64,000 nucleotides of DNA from positions 10,501,784 to 10,565,783 of the forward strand of contig CP136066.1 of NCBI GenBank assembly GCA_032622095.1, written 5' to 3'. Every line of letters begins with the position of its first letter. Within the stretch, counting starts at the first letter, position 1. Source of the DNA: Siphonodentalium dalli. Lineage: Eukaryota > Mollusca > Scaphopoda > Gadilida > Siphonodentaliidae. A program made the translations under genes and the position numbers. The notes below the pieces were generated by a model, which saw only the letters and a list, made by a program, of their open reading frames with translations, searched no databases and was not told the DNA's origin. This document shows positions 45,691 through 58,797 of the stretch, piece by piece.

Positions 45691-46930
45691 AAAAGGTAGT
45701 GAAATTTTTTTTTCTGTTTAAACATTGTCATATCTTGGTAAAAGGTAATTATTTCATACCGGGGCGTTTTTTGTATCTATTATTTACATCCTTAGCTGCA
45801 CCTACTCAACAATTTGTTGGCTATTTCGAAGACTTTTTTCTCACTGATTCTCAACATTTCCTTGCAAAATGACCGGAAGATAACAGCCCCAGTGATGGAA
45901 GTGTTAATTGATCCAAAACTTGTTCAATGTTCAATTTAATTAAAAGCGAACATTCCAAAATAATATTAACTCGATTAAAGAATATGCATATGCACTTAGG
46001 CCGTCATGGAGCAAGGTGCACTCATTTAGCAATAACAGAACAGTTGTCGAAATTCGGGTGACAACTCAAAGTCTCGTGTGCATGACAAATCCCTGTGTCT
46101 TACTCAAGGGCGGACAACAACTGTATATTAATAATTAGCATAACCAGAGCTCATTTAAAGCTGAAAAGTCATGGCGAGCTGTCATAATTTCTCACCTGTA
46201 TAATGATGCCATTTGAGTCGACATAAACCCGATGCTTACGTCATCACTGGCATCATCATTTGTGTAAACAGCAGGCATGCAGGGCTCTCGCCCATCCAAT
46301 ATGGATGCTCCCTGGGTAAAAAAAACAAAATATTAATGTAATGCATAAATAATATATCAGATTTTGGGCCATAGGCATGCCAATCGGGATCATTGGCGGA
46401 TCAACACTGAAACTGTCAACTGATTCACCTATTTTCTAATTGATTTATCATCATTGTCTGGATGGTCCATCATAAACTAGAGATGGGTCTGTCCCATGTG
46501 GGACTAAGGTATACCCCATATTGAACATTTTCTAAGTCGAAAAAGGAGGATAACTCCACAAAAAAGTCGAACAGACCTGATAATCGCAGGTACACAGTTC
46601 CCCATGGTACTAAATAGCTGTGCCAAGTTTAAAAAAATGAAGGAACAAGACAGTCAATGACTGTGGGGTCGCACACCAGACTGTAAAGACGGAGAAAACT
46701 GAGACTCCGAAGATTACAATAGTCAGTATGTTGTTATAACGTAATTAATTTTTTTCAAAATTTTAATTTAAAATAAAAAAAAACATTCTATAAAAAAACC
46801 AACAAATTAAAAAAAAATGAGCAAAGAGTAAAATGTAAATGTTTTTCTTTTTTCATTTAAAAATGTTTTTTTTTTTTTTTGGTTGAATTGAGCAACGAAT
46901 TAAATCTAACAAATTTAATCTAAAATTTCC
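45691..46930. other. No gene seen
   Basis: AT-rich. ACACCAGACTGTAAAGACGG...GAGACTCCGAAGATTA (46673-46718) recurs in altered form at 52503-52550, suggesting an old dispersed repeat. A and T homopolymer-rich DNA lies at 46745-46895. Confidence 0.4.
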
Positions 46931-46953
46931 TATATATATATATATATATATAT
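46931..46953. repeat. (TA)n microsatellite
   Basis: About eleven TA repeats. Confidence 0.95.
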
Positions 46954-46954
46954 T

Positions 46955-47325
46955 GACCCTGGCTCTGCCCATGTTTGCCCCTGTGACAACATTTTAACAA
47001 ATCTGCCCCCCAGAAAACCAAGGACCCTCCATAGCAAATATAAGCTTAATATGCCCAATTGTTCTTGAGAAGAAGTTGTTTTAAGAATTACTATGGATGG
47101 AAAAAGTTATGGCCCTAGCTTCGCAACTATTTGACTTGGTGACCTTATTTTAACAAATCTGAATATGAGTCACTTAGGGAACATCCACACCAAATATGAA
47201 CCCATTCGGTCCTATGGGTCTGGAGAAGATGTTTACACATTTTTTGATGGACGGATGGACAATGGACGATGAGTGATAACTATACCCGGTAGCTCCACCA
47301 GAGTCTTTGCCTCAGGTGAGCTTAA
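46955..47325 (+). mobile_element. Family D tandem-repeat element
   Basis: Degenerate units share TGACAACATTTTAACAAATC / TGACCTTATTTTAACAAATC and AAGAAGTTGTTTT / GAGAAGATGTTTA. One has GGAACATCCACACCAAATAT and GAACCCATTCGG. The end has GATGGACGGATGGACAATGG then the hairpin AGCTCCACC...GGTGAGCT (47291-47322). No coding potential. Confidence 0.6.
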
Positions 47326-47339
47326 AACTATAATCAGTA

Positions 47340-47660
47340 CCAAACTTGAACTCAACAACTCAAATAGTTTGTCTTGAGGGGGTTAACGTTTTTGGAGTGA
47401 GTGGCCGGTTCTTAAACTTATAAAGCTGTCTCTATTAGAAACAGTCTCAATCAACAAAAGGTGGTCCACACAAACTGCAGAACCATTCATAGGGTAGAAA
47501 TTAATTCACTGAAAGGAAGTGTTGAAACAGTATAAATGACCTATTTCGACAGACACACCATTTGAACAAATCCCTATACCAGTAATAGTTCATATGACGG
47601 ACGGACAAGCTGATTCCAGTATACCCCGCTACTCGTTGCGGGGTTGGTATAATTACCAAC
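47340..47660 (+). mobile_element. Tandem-repeat-type element ending in a GTATACCCCGC hairpin
   Basis: Two worn units include GGGGGTTAACGTTTTTGGAG and TGAGTGGCCGG, also seen near 53455-53485. The end reads GACGGACGGACAAGCTGATT followed by GTATACCCCGCTACTCGTTG and GCGGGGTTGGTAT (hairpin 47619-47650). Confidence 0.55.
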
Positions 47661-48639
47661 AGTCTTGAAAACTCACTGAATTTTATGCTTGTTTTTAGGA
47701 ATTGCATTATAACACTCTAGCATGTATACTTAGCTAGAGCGTCAATCTCCGAGATTCCCATGAACTCAAAATTCTCAGATATGACAATATTTATTTCAGC
47801 TGATAAACACAATAATCATAGTACAAACAGCCATTGGGAATACATGTTACTCGGTTCACGATTCAGACGGTAGTCTCTCTATTATGAAGACCATGTACCA
47901 CCACTGAACATGAATCAGTTGTCTTTACCTGTTTCATTTCGATCGGTCAGCTTGGAGACAAGGAATGTGAAACTGTCTGGTGTATGAATCCTAGAGGACA
48001 CACAATGAGTGAAAAGCATCGACATAATTTCTTCACTCATAGCCTCCAAATATAATAATTATTTCCAATTATTTTCTAAAGACAAAGAAGCAAGAGAATT
48101 AACCAATTTTGTAATGGGTACAAAATCTGATTGGTAACTTAAATTAAGATAATTATATCATCAACACTGGTTCAATAAATTACAATATTAACGAGAGGCC
48201 GATCACGATCGGCAGATGTTTAACCCATACCTTGTCGATACCGATTAGCTATTTTAATAAATCCTTACAACAACCTTTTCGTGAGTGCAAAAGTTTCAAC
48301 AAATTCACATCTTACTATTAAGGTCACAAGTGGAATCAGACTTATTGGGCACCTTGCTCACATAAACAGAATAGGAACACGGATGTGGCATCCGATTTCA
48401 ACCTATTAGGTCACTCCAACATAGATATGTCCTATAGAGTGATAAAGCTAATTGAGCTCAATCCATAGTCAGAGAGAAGCACCATAGCAGACAAAATAGT
48501 TAAGACGTTAAGTAGATAAACATCATAGCAACTCCATTTATTTGCTTATTACATTGGAATGTGAGACATATTATGTTTTGTTTTATTATTGTTATTCTTT
48601 TTTATTATGTTTTGTGTTAGCTGCATATTAAAAATTCAT
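47661..48639. other. No gene seen
   Basis: Intergenic DNA without recognised elements. Confidence 0.35.
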
Positions 48640-50710
48640 GGGATCATTTAGATGGGAGAAGAGTGTTGATATTTCCCAATAAAAAACCAATCAATACCTG
48701 AACTATACAAGTGAGGGATGTATAGACCTGGATATAAAATGATTGATAATGATTGGATATAGAATGTTTAAATGCATAATTTTCAGATAGCAGGAGGTAG
48801 GATATGAGATTCGTCAGATTGAAAATATTAGATTCATTACATTGGATAGCATACTGTATGACTATGGAATGGGGTGGGTTAATTTTCTTCTAAGCTGATC
48901 ATTGGAAAGATATAATGTATCTAAACAGCAGAAATATAATTAAAGTTATGGTTAATATTTTCAAAACCATTCAATCGATACCAAAATCTATACAGGTGAA
49001 GAATGTGTCATAATTAACATGAATGCAAATATTTATATAGTGATCATGTGAAAAATATTTAGTTATCACATTGTGTCAACAAGATTGGTGGATGATGTTA
49101 ATATTTTTAAGCAAATAAACCAAATGACCCTCACTATGCAGGTTATCATAAACTATGCCAAGAACTATAAACATAATCAATAGAAATATTTGAGATATGA
49201 AATAGGATAGAATGGGGTTAATGTTACCCAAACTAACGAACTGATAAAAAGAAAAAGTCTATAAAAATCATGTCATTGGATTTAGAAACCCATATAATAA
49301 GTCTGTCTCAAGATACCAATACTTTTAATATTATCCTGGAGCCCAAATGCAATTGAGGGAATTTCAAAATAAGACATTTCCGCTAATGATGAATATTCAA
49401 TTGCTGATTCATTGAACCCCTTAATGAACCTGGCTAAAAGTGAAAGGGATAATATCATATCTGTCTATCACATAATATTTGTCTATGAAATGGTTTAATT
49501 TTAATCCCAAATCCATGCAAATAAAACGTGGATCACCATCAACCTGGACATAGAATAGGAGAATGATAAATGAAAAGCATCAAAACCATATGTGTGGAGA
49601 GGTTTATTAATTTTCAATGACATCATATCATGAAACTAAGGAATGGGTTTATTAATTTGTTTCCAAGATAAGACAACAGTGTGTGTAAACAACAATGTCT
49701 GTAAAACATCCCAACAAATTAGCAATGGAGTATTCGAATTTATTATTTTAGAATAGGTGTCTTATAGAGTAAATTAACTAATGTCATGAACCTGTTTCGA
49801 CAAAAGGGGTTAACTTGGTATTGCACAGACAACAGAACTGGACCAGAGAGTCATCAATCACAGTTTTGACAAATTTTATCAACAGACACTGCTAGCCATG
49901 CTATCTATCTATCTGGTGTCCAACTAGACATAACTCAATGCCAATAATACACTCTCTGTGTGATGATAAGTTCTCTTCTAAGCTCACAGTGCAGGCAATA
50001 ATTACATTATTAGTTACTTGAATTTTAAATGGCCATAACTCTGTTAAAATATACCGGACCAAACTCAAATTCGAGCTTGATCTGTATTTCGAGGTGAGGA
50101 CCAAATATGGTGCTGATCAGATGAAAAATACTTAAGTCAACACAGCTTGGATGAATTATATTTAAAAAACAAGTCCATAAAGGATTAACTAAAATCCATA
50201 CAGATGAAGAACGTGCTAAGAAGAACCTAGGTAAGAAATATAAGGCAGATCGGAAGGAATATGTTCAACTTATTGCATCGGATAGCATGTGTGTGAAGGG
50301 TTAATTATTTTCTAAACCGATCAACCAATCGATAACAAAAATTATACAGGTGAGGGGTGTGTCATCATAAACCTACATATCAAATATGAACACAATCGGA
50401 CAAAAAAACTTTGGTTATAGCATCGGATAGCACATGCCCATGTGTGGATACAAAGTTTTAAAAATTTACAAACCGATCAACCGATCGATACCAAAAACTA
50501 TACAGGTGAGGGGTGTGTTATCCTAAACATGCACATGGAATTTGAACACGATACGATAAAAAATAATTGAGTAATCGAATCGGATAGCAAGTGTCTACGG
50601 ACAGACATACAGACGGCACGACAGACGGACAGACGGACGGACGAACGACGGATGGTTGGTCCGGATGTCGGCATTATGTGTCCATATATGGCATGGGTAC
50701 ACATAATAAA
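48640..50710 (+). mobile_element. Family C tandem-repeat element, ~2 kb
   Basis: Many degenerate 130-150-bp units recur (for example starting near 48680, 48960, 49080, 49290, 50170, 50310 and 50440). They carry ACCGATCAACC(A/G)ATCGATA, CAAAAACTATACAGGTGAGG, GGTGTGT(C/T)ATC, ACATGCACATGGAATTTGAA and CGGATAGCA. The right end has CAGACGGACAGACGGACGGA, then a hairpin ATTATGTGT...ACACATAAT (50673-50707). The left half is much more worn. Non-coding. Confidence 0.65.
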
Positions 50711-50884
50711 ATGTTATATTCACGAATGCATCTGCCATAGTATTACAGCACATTGGCAGATCGCTAATTGACATTACCTACATCAATACCAATTTGACAC
50801 ATGCACCATCCAATTTGATTCGAAATCTGATTCAACTTTGAAATATGAATGTCGAGATTTGCAAGATACTAATGATACTGGCGG

Positions 50885-51109
50885 TTATGACTTGAACTCC
50901 CTATTTTGATAACAAGAGCCTGAGGGTATTCTGGGAAGGTAATTGTCCAACTTTGTTCTAATCAAGATGCAGTATATACTAACTGTCTGTTGCATTGTCC
51001 GATATGTTTTCTTCAACACATCAAGCAGCTTACGGTGATCTCGATTGGTTGAATCTAGATTCAATAATTCAATCAACCTTGATAGCTGCTCTGGTATTGT
51101 TTCACTGTC
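50885..51109 (-). CDS. Possible exon of an unrecognised gene
   Basis: On the minus strand a good acceptor (pyrimidine-rich TATTCATTCTTCTTACAG, ending at 51110) opens a frame reading DSETIPEQLSRLIELL then RDHRKLLDVLKKTYRTM, an amphipathic helical composition. The frame stays open to about 50885 but could end earlier at a weak GTTAGT donor near 50990. No partner exon is seen and no family is recognised. Confidence 0.3.
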   Translation of the reverse strand, partial: DSETIPEQLSRLIELLNLDSTNRDHRKLLDVLKKTYRTMQQTVSIYCILIRTKLDNYLPRIPSGSCYQNREFKS

Positions 51110-52194
51110 CTGTAAGAAGAATGAATACACTACTGGGAAAATGAAACCATCTACGTCACCGACAGAATCTATGTATCGGAAGACGAACATGCATCAAAAT
51201 CAAAAAATTCTGATATCTGTATAAATGCTGAAAATCGAATATGATTTAGTTGAGTGTATGCTTTCTGGATCAGGAACTAAGCTGATAAGAAAACATAATT
51301 TATTTAAACAATGTTTTGTTCTCAAACAAAACACAACATGACAATATATATTTATACATAGGCAGTGTGCTACACTAAATCCTAGTTGATTATTGGTCAA
51401 CTGGCAACAGGGTATTGCATATTTTATCCCAATAAACAGAAAATAACACGAATTGACATCACACCTTGTTGACCTATATAACTAAAAGTGGTAGGTAGAA
51501 TAACTTGGCATGTCTTTAAGTGGTACGTAGAATAACTGGGCATGTTTTAAGTGAGCGGCCATAGACCAATCGATCAATAATTCACAGGTAGAATATTGGC
51601 TAACTTACAGTGCATCATGGTATACTCTCCAAACTACAGACAGATTTTTAGGAAAGCTCTTCAACAAAACATACTCAAATTACATTCATTTATTAACGAT
51701 CCATTCAGTGTTCCTGACCTCCAGTTACACCAACAATTAAAAAAAAATAAAAACATTTTTACTTTAATCAGTTGAAAACTAAAGCGACTATTGTTTTTGT
51801 TATTTGGTTTACAGATAATTATTTTAAAAGAGGGAAAAAATCAAAAAATCAAATTGATTTTGAATTTTGAATTTTTTCATATTATCCAAAAATCAGGTAG
51901 GAAGATAAAAATACCTTAAATTGAATGTAAGACAACAAATTTAGACGAAATGGTGCAATGGGTCTCTGATAAATGTAAAAGAAAGCTTTCGGAGAGTATG
52001 TTAAAATATTTATTAGCGAAGTACACTAGTGTTCAGAAAGCTCCTTCTGATTGATGTACAAGGGAAATTCCGGGGCGTTCATCCAACTTATAGCCGATCA
52101 GAAATAGTTTTATTTGATAGTCTGGTTCAATAGCTGTTATTTCTAAATCGGCAGATAGCTCAACTGTACAAGCTGTGGGGATCGTGGGCATCTA
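51110..52194. other. No gene seen
   Basis: Intergenic; short A/T-rich runs at 51740-51880. Confidence 0.35.
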
Positions 52195-52510
52195 CATCAT
52201 TTGATACGAAAGTGTCATGACAATGTAGCTCAACATGGACAGGAGATAATGTCATACATTACAGTCAATGGAGCGACAAGGACAGCGGAAAGTTTAAATG
52301 TTTATGAAGTAATAACAAACGTCAACCCGAAGAACCGTATGAAGTTTAGGATCATTTGATTAAAAATGTTGGCAATAGGACATGCCAAAGTCTTTAGTGA
52401 TCCAAAGAGTAAAATTCAAGATGTCTGCTGTTGGCATTTTGCACCGAAAATTATTAAAATTTGATAGCTCCCAACAAGCGGTGATCCTAAACAAGACTGT
52501 GGTGTGCTCA
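52195..52510 (-). mobile_element. Family A element, single-unit remnant, minus orientation
   Basis: The worn end GAAAGTGTCATGACAATGTA then GCTCAAC is followed by one unit (CCCGAAGAACCGTATGAAGT, TGCCAAAGTCTTTAGT, CAAAGAGTAAAATTCAAGAT) and part of a second, after which another dispersed repeat begins. Confidence 0.6.
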
Positions 52511-53108
52511 CCAGACTCTAAATACTGAGACGACTGGGACTCTGAAGACTACCTGTACCATATTCAGTACACATGTCAAATCATGTGGCTATACTAACAG
52601 TTTGACTGAATATAAAAAAATATGTCAGAAAACAACACAGTTTCCACTAAATACTGGTTGGAAAACTAAAGTTTGAGAATAATTTCAATATAAAATAATA
52701 TTGTCACAATGAAAAAAAAAGATTATTCAAGTGATGTTTTCAATAAAATACATTTATTTTTAATTAAATAAAATTAAGCCGGTAGAAAATTGTTATTAAT
52801 TAACAATTTTTCCCACATGAAATCTGTTTTGCCATCGGAACCAAAACAATGTTTTGAATCCATTAGTGTCATGTATTTTTAATCCTATATAGAATCCAAA
52901 TTAACTTAGTGCCCCTTTTAGCAAATAGGGGCTCAATCTGCCTTGTGCATGTAATAAGTACTAACGTAAGTAATAATATTTTGTAAGGCGTTTCAGTGAC
53001 TTTATTAGAGGGTAGAGTCCAACTCTGCCCATTTGTTACTGAACGACCCCATTTAAACATATTTGAGTCCCAACTATACATGACCATTCACAACAAATGT
53101 CAAATTAA
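52511..53108. other. No gene seen
   Basis: It starts with the dispersed repeat shared with 46673-46718; the rest is AT-rich. Confidence 0.35.
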
Positions 53109-53369
53109 TCAGTCAGGTAGTTCCAGAAAAGATGTTTCAATGAATTTCATATCAGTGATCTCATTAGAGAGACGATGAATGATAAGCGCCTTAGCCCCTA
53201 CTTTTCTTGCCTGGCTGACCCTAGTATAACAAATCTGGTCTAGTGATTTCTGAGTATATATTTTAGGAGTCATAGTGAATACATTGGTACCATGTTCCTC
53301 AAGTGTAGGAATGAACTTTAGGAAAAGGTTAATCAGCGTGTCATCACAGTTCTTCCTTGGTGGTATCAA
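53109..53369 (-). CDS. Unrecognised ORF with coding-like composition
   Basis: An 86-codon minus-strand frame, possibly open at its N-terminal side, contains TLINLFLKFIPTLEEHG and ARKVGAKALIIHRLSNEI. Composition and hydrophobic periodicity look protein-like, but I recognise no family and see no convincing splice sites. It could be a decayed exon or a transposon remnant. Confidence 0.3.
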   Translation of the reverse strand: MIPPRKNCDDTLINLFLKFIPTLEEHGTNVFTMTPKIYTQKSLDQICYTRVSQARKVGAKALIIHRLSNEITDMKFIETSFLELPD

Positions 53370-55433
53370 TATAATAAATATACATATATCTCACTAGCAT
53401 AGACAGAAAGGGTTAACATCCGATATATACATATTAAAGTATATCTCTTGTGGAGGAGGTTAACGTTTTTTGGTATGAGTGGCTGGATATTAAATCTCAT
53501 AACTGCCCACTCCTACATACCCAATGGTAAATGAATTGTTAAATGTGAATCATCACAAACGCATTAGAAATAATACAAAGATGTCATAGGAACAATATCA
53601 TTGGGCTACTACGATGATATTCTGCTTCGTTTCCAGTAGATACCATCTCTTTGTGACAAAAATGGACATTTTTACCTCCATATTGATTTAACTCAACAGT
53701 TCTCAAATTCTCAATGCTGTCAGCTGGTGGATTATTCAGAACGGTTCCCTGGACCATCGGAATCCACTGAGAAAAACAACTTTATACGCGAAAACAAGCA
53801 TTTGTGAGTTAGCAGCCGGACTAGTAGAAACTGGAGTCCCACTGGGGTTCACCTGCTACTCGAAAATGCCGCTCTTTCTGATACATGCTAAGACGCGTGT
53901 TGGAAAATGCTATGTTTCCTTTGCGATAATTGCAGAGAAAAAGAAAAATCTTCACAAAATGTTAAGTTTTTAACTTTCAGAGAATATTCCTCAAAGAATT
54001 AATTAGTACCTATGAATGAATAGTTATAGCGATGATGTATGAACAAGGCTAATTTAGACAGATATATGTAATACGACGTAGTATTTAGTTATCACCTCGA
54101 TTGTGGTGTTTTTTTGCAAATACTCTGCACAAACATTCGCCATATTTGGTCTTTAAAGCTATAGTTTATATACTGTGTTATGTTCTAGAATATGTCGGAT
54201 TGTATATTGTTTTCGGGAAAATAATACACAAGCTTTCAATCGTGTTTTATAAAATAACTATTGTTTTAAAAAGCGTAATATATTACCTTTATGTATAGCA
54301 GGATTCCTTGGTTACACTCGATATTGCGAATGGGCTTATTTTCGAGTGTTTATATGCTGTATTTGTTACTAGAGGGATACACAGTTGTGTAGTTCCCATG
54401 ATATAGTTGTATTGGTCGCCCTACTGAAACCCTGTCCATATTCTGCATAAATATCATATTGCCATATAGGCGGGTCGTTGGATTGTTCGTACCCATATAA
54501 TTATATTCTAAAACAATAGACACCTTTCACATAATGAACGACAACAGATTATTATTATCAATAGGGTACTAAGTCACTAGAATCGGTGTTCTTTCTACTC
54601 GTTGTTTTTCCCTACTAAACATTGTTACAATTAGCGTTTTTAATTTTCAACAAAACATTTACCACACATGCACTGTTAGAAATTACTGTCGGTTCGACGG
54701 TTTCGGGCCGCCATAATCGACGGTCCCATACCGGTTCATCAGTTTGACGATTTTTTACCGTTATTTTATGTGCCCATGAAAATTGTCTAAATTAAATATT
54801 TTCGTGATTCAAAGTCATGCCCTCAAAATTCAATAGTATATTTATCGGCGACCATATTATATACGGCAATGACTCCATACAGTATGACTGAATCTCACTC
54901 TGCTGATATTTAATATGTATTATTAATCCTGCATTCATTCTGTGTTATGCGGTCGGTACATATATTGATGAGTACGTTATTCTCACTCCGGGTTTAAGTT
55001 CGCGCTTTAGCACTCAGATCATTTTTTCGCCATTTTTCTTTGGCTTTGCATATTTGATCCAAACTATTGTTTTTGTGAAACTGTTACCTGTTCGATTGTG
55101 GACAGTTGTTAAGACGGTCTGATTTCGGTTCATTTGATAACTGGAAAAGTTTCAATTCTACGAAAAACAGCTTAATTTCCACTAAATTAGAGAGTAGAGA
55201 TTCATGCCAATCGATTTATGGCGTGATCCGGGGTCTGACTTCATTTGACTCAGTGATGATGTTGAAATTGAAGTGTTGTGACTTAGTATCTAAACACTGG
55301 TACATTTACTGACACAAGAGGGTACAGGTACAATCAACACGAGCTTCGATGTCAACCAATGGTGGCAATAATAACAACAACGACTCAACGAGCAGCTATT
55401 ACTATTAGAATGTTGACAATTCAGTTGACAGTG
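53370..55433. other. No gene seen
   Basis: A fragment of the GGTTAACGTTTTTTGG repeat (see 47340-47660) lies near 53457-53485. The rest is intergenic up to the LTR element. Confidence 0.35.
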
Positions 55434-55839
55434 TGTAACGATGTGGCACCTTCCAGAAGGAGATACATTCAGTCCATTCCGCGTTTCCGTTCCGTGTATG
55501 ATACCACACGCCGTCGTTGACGTCACGCTTCCGCTCTGGGAGAGTCAGTAAATTGATCGCCGAGGGTGCACGCATTTTGGATGTAGCGGGGATTAGATTG
55601 GTTGCAAGTATAAAGGTATTGAAGAATTCATGTCTGCTATACCCTCAGAAGCGGGGCTCCACGACGGGGTGTTGTATCTTAAGTATTGATTGCCTATTAT
55701 TATGTTTATTCACATTTTATCCAATAAATTGATTAACGTTAATATCTGTTGCCTAACTCCGTGGACTCTTGAAGAGTCAGAACACTTGAAATTCTATTAA
55801 CGCCCAACCCTCGGGTCACTCAAAGGGTAGGATGTTACA
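55434..55839 (+). repeat. 5' LTR
   Basis: 406 bp, TGTAAC...GTTACA. It contains a TGACGTCA palindrome (55518-55525), a TATAAAG box (55609-55615) and an AATAAA polyadenylation signal (about 55721-55726), a sensible promoter and end-processing order. Confidence 0.9.
55518..55525 (+). promoter_or_regulatory. CRE-like site TGACGTCA in the LTR
   Basis: This is the exact palindromic CREB/ATF consensus, about 90 bp upstream of the TATAAAG box. It is conserved in the 3' LTR (63285-63292). Function is inferred from the consensus. Confidence 0.5.
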
Positions 55840-55840
55840 G

Positions 55841-55858
55841 TGGTGGTAGCGACGGGAT
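55841..55858 (+). other. Probable primer-binding site
   Basis: TGGTGGTAGCGACGGGAT begins one base after the LTR with TGG, the complement of a tRNA CCA end. The tRNA partner cannot be named without a search. Confidence 0.55.
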
Positions 55859-55906
55859 TTTTGCGGAGTTAGACAGCCGAATTTTCTTCAGAATTGACTA
55901 GAGACT

Positions 55907-58300
55907 TTGCTCACAAAGAAGAGCCATTTCGGTAAAGAAAATGAGCCAGCAGCTCGAAGAAGAGAACCAGCTCGTTTTAAAGAGCGGGACACAAAGTCAT
56001 CGAGCACACGTAAAAGCGATTCTCCGTTGCAAGAAAATGAGCCAGATAGCACTCGTTTCACTGAGTTTTTCTCAAGGAGACAACACAAATCGATTCATGA
56101 ACCGTATTGGCTCAATGATGACAACACCACATCTCGTTTGACTGAGCCAAAGAATGAGTTGTCACTCCGCAAAGAGAGCAGGCTTGCTCGGTCCACGGAG
56201 CTATCCGATGAGCAGGATGCTCGAATTTCAGAACTCGATTTGTACTGCTCGCTTTATCGAGCAACAGAATCAGCTGAAGTTGGTACGTCGAATTGCTCAA
56301 CATGACGAGACTCCCGATGACGAAAGTCGATTGGATCGATCGATTGAACCACCTGACGACCAAGGTGCTACAACTCCTGAGAGATCATATGAGTTCGAAA
56401 ATACGGCGCACACTGCTCGCTATATCGAGCAATAGAAAGGTTAAAGATCAGAAACCAAACTGCTCTATATGGCGAGCATTCCGACAGCGATGTACTGGTT
56501 CACTTGATAGAGAAATTGTGCCAAATGATGCACACACTAAGAAGTTAGTTGAGCAAGAAATGCTCTCCATGGCCAGAAATATAGCTAACTTTGAACACAA
56601 GTTGCATACTGAACATACAGTATAGAAAAAAACATCTGATGTTTTGACAGATTGTTATCAACCTAAACGTACTAATGAATGCAACCGTGGTAACATACCA
56701 AAATACATACAGCCGCCACATGGTTCAGGACACAGAGTTGATGATACGATTGATAGAAAAGTTTATTTTCATGATATTCCTCTTTCTGATGAGACACCAA
56801 ACCAACAGCAAAATAAACGACCAGAAATTATTGGAGACGACCCTCACCAGAATGTATAGAAGAGATACCGGAATTTGCCATTACCTTCAAGCTCCATATA
56901 TGCTGGTTGTCGTCCACATTTGAGTGTCGGATCATCGGATAGTCGGCACAACCACATGGTTGTTTCAAGCTGTTCAGACGAAGCTGAAACATTCTGTTGC
57001 ACAACTTCAGATTGTCAGACACGCAGTACTGAATCTGAAGACAGAACTGGAATGGCACATCACAATACACCAGATGGATCAGATTTTAGTGAATCATTGG
57101 AGCAAAGTCCACACAATGGCGAAATTAAACAACTGGTCGACAGCTCTGGAAATACATGGACTCTGGATAAACCCAGTGTTCCATCTCAAGTTTACATGCT
57201 TAGGAGTAAATTTGAAAATATGGTTACCAAATCCACAAAGCACGACCTGAATCGTTCAGGGTATTACCAAGACGTGTAGCCTTTACCTCGACGCCGATGT
57301 TACCAGTGAGTGAAAGTATGGAGCAACCCAACAGGGTAGTCAAAACTCTTGCAGATAATAGCAACCCCGGAATCAGAGTGCAGAGAGTTTTACGATAGGG
57401 AACCAAACAATCCCTACATTGAGGACAGACGTCAATACGAATCTGACAATCCTTCAAGGACTGACTTTGATGAGCCAAGTGTGCAGCATCATAAAGTGGC
57501 TGAATACAGCTCACATTGCGACGAACGTAGTAACATTCATAACAGGGATTACCGAAATGACAGGAATGCCCAAACCACTGGTAGAGCACTACCCTCAGAC
57601 ACAAGAAACCCAAGATCAGGGTTTCGCACACCATGCCATGTAAGTGAAGACATGGTTCATAGTAACCAAGCATTTGACCAGGAGCGATATAGATCCCTGG
57701 ATGGGAACGCCCGTACAATTGTGAGCAGATTCAATCCAACGACCCCTTGAAATTTGATGGATCCACCTCCTTTCTCGACTTTGAGATCCATTTCGAAAGT
57801 TGGGCCTGCATCAATAGGTGGAATAGAGCTGAGGAAACCATGTTTTGATTCATTGTCTCCGAGGCCCAGCTCAACAAATTTTAACCAGTTTATCTCCACA
57901 AGAGATAAGAGATTACTCCAAAATCATGCAGGCTCTTAAAACCGTTTTCTGCCCACCCACAAAACACACATCTATCGCACCCAGCTGCGTGCAATTGAAC
58001 GAGACTCGAAAGAGTCTATCTCGGAGTTAGGCCAGAGGATACAGAGACATATTTGCCTGGCATACCCTTCAGCACCATTAGAAATACAGAATAGTCTGGC
58101 TGTCGATGCACTGTGTGATGCCCTGAGGAGTGACCAGGACTTAGTTTGGAAAATACGAGAAAGAGGCATGATGCCTTTGGACATGGCAGTATGACTTGCT
58201 GTGGAGTTTGAAGCATTTAGGTTATCTCTGGCGGGAAGTAATAGACTATCAGCAGTTACTAAGAAGACAGCACCATACCACGACAAGTTATCTAGACAAG
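55907..58300 (+). pseudogene. gag of the LTR element, broken
   Basis: The region reads through many overlapping short frames. The N-terminal part is unusually long and polar, rich in Glu, Arg and Ser. The capsid-like core starts near 57748 with LKFDGSTSFLDFEIHFESW, then HCLRGPAQQILTSL and DYSKIMQALKTVFCPP, the standard Retrotrans_gag pattern (DG...F...FE..a..N.W, L.G.A). It is interrupted by a stop at about 57849 and several frame changes. No authentic start codon remains near 55907. No CCHC knuckle was identified. The protein would form the intracellular particle. Confidence 0.75.
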
Positions 58301-58469
58301 TGTCTCATCTGACTAAGATAACTGCCATAAGGAGGGCCACACAGCAGCTCGTTGCCAAGTACAACCACGGGAATTCGGAGAAATGAAACATGATGCTGGT
58401 CGAGATATTGCTCGAAGAGTGAATTCATGTAGAGCGAAACCAGCTGAGAATGGACACTGTAAATCATTG

Positions 58470-58797
58470 CAAATATCGTTGATCATGTGACAAGGTGTTT
58501 ACTTGATACTGGTGCCGTGTTATCATTATAGCTGCGAGAGTCTACCATAGGCTAGATGAAAATCAGAGACCACAGTTACAACAAGCTGATCGATGTTTGT
58601 TTACTGCAAATAATCAAGAACTAACTGTCCTAAGTATGGCTGAGTTTCAAATGATTATTGGCGAAACACCATATCGTCAAAAGCTGGTTGTGGCAGATAT
58701 TGAATCTGAATGTATTATTGGTCTTGACTTCTTGTGTGAGTACCAATGCAGTGTTGATGTTTCCAAAGGACAACTTTTCATTGCTGGACTGACATAA
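58470..58797 (+). pseudogene. Aspartic protease of the LTR element, broken
   Basis: LLDTGAVLSL with the D-T-G-A active site lies at 58504-58515 in a frame that stops 15 bases later. The second half (58597-58797) contains the flap-to-end region with IIGLDFL, in a different frame. It would cleave the polyprotein. Confidence 0.7.

Noticed and set aside
5340-52510. Regularly spaced ~165-bp repeats considered as CRISPR-like or as satellite
   Set aside because: Units are contiguous without unique spacers, and the flanking ends and scattered copies fit mobile elements better; CRISPR does not occur in animal nuclei.
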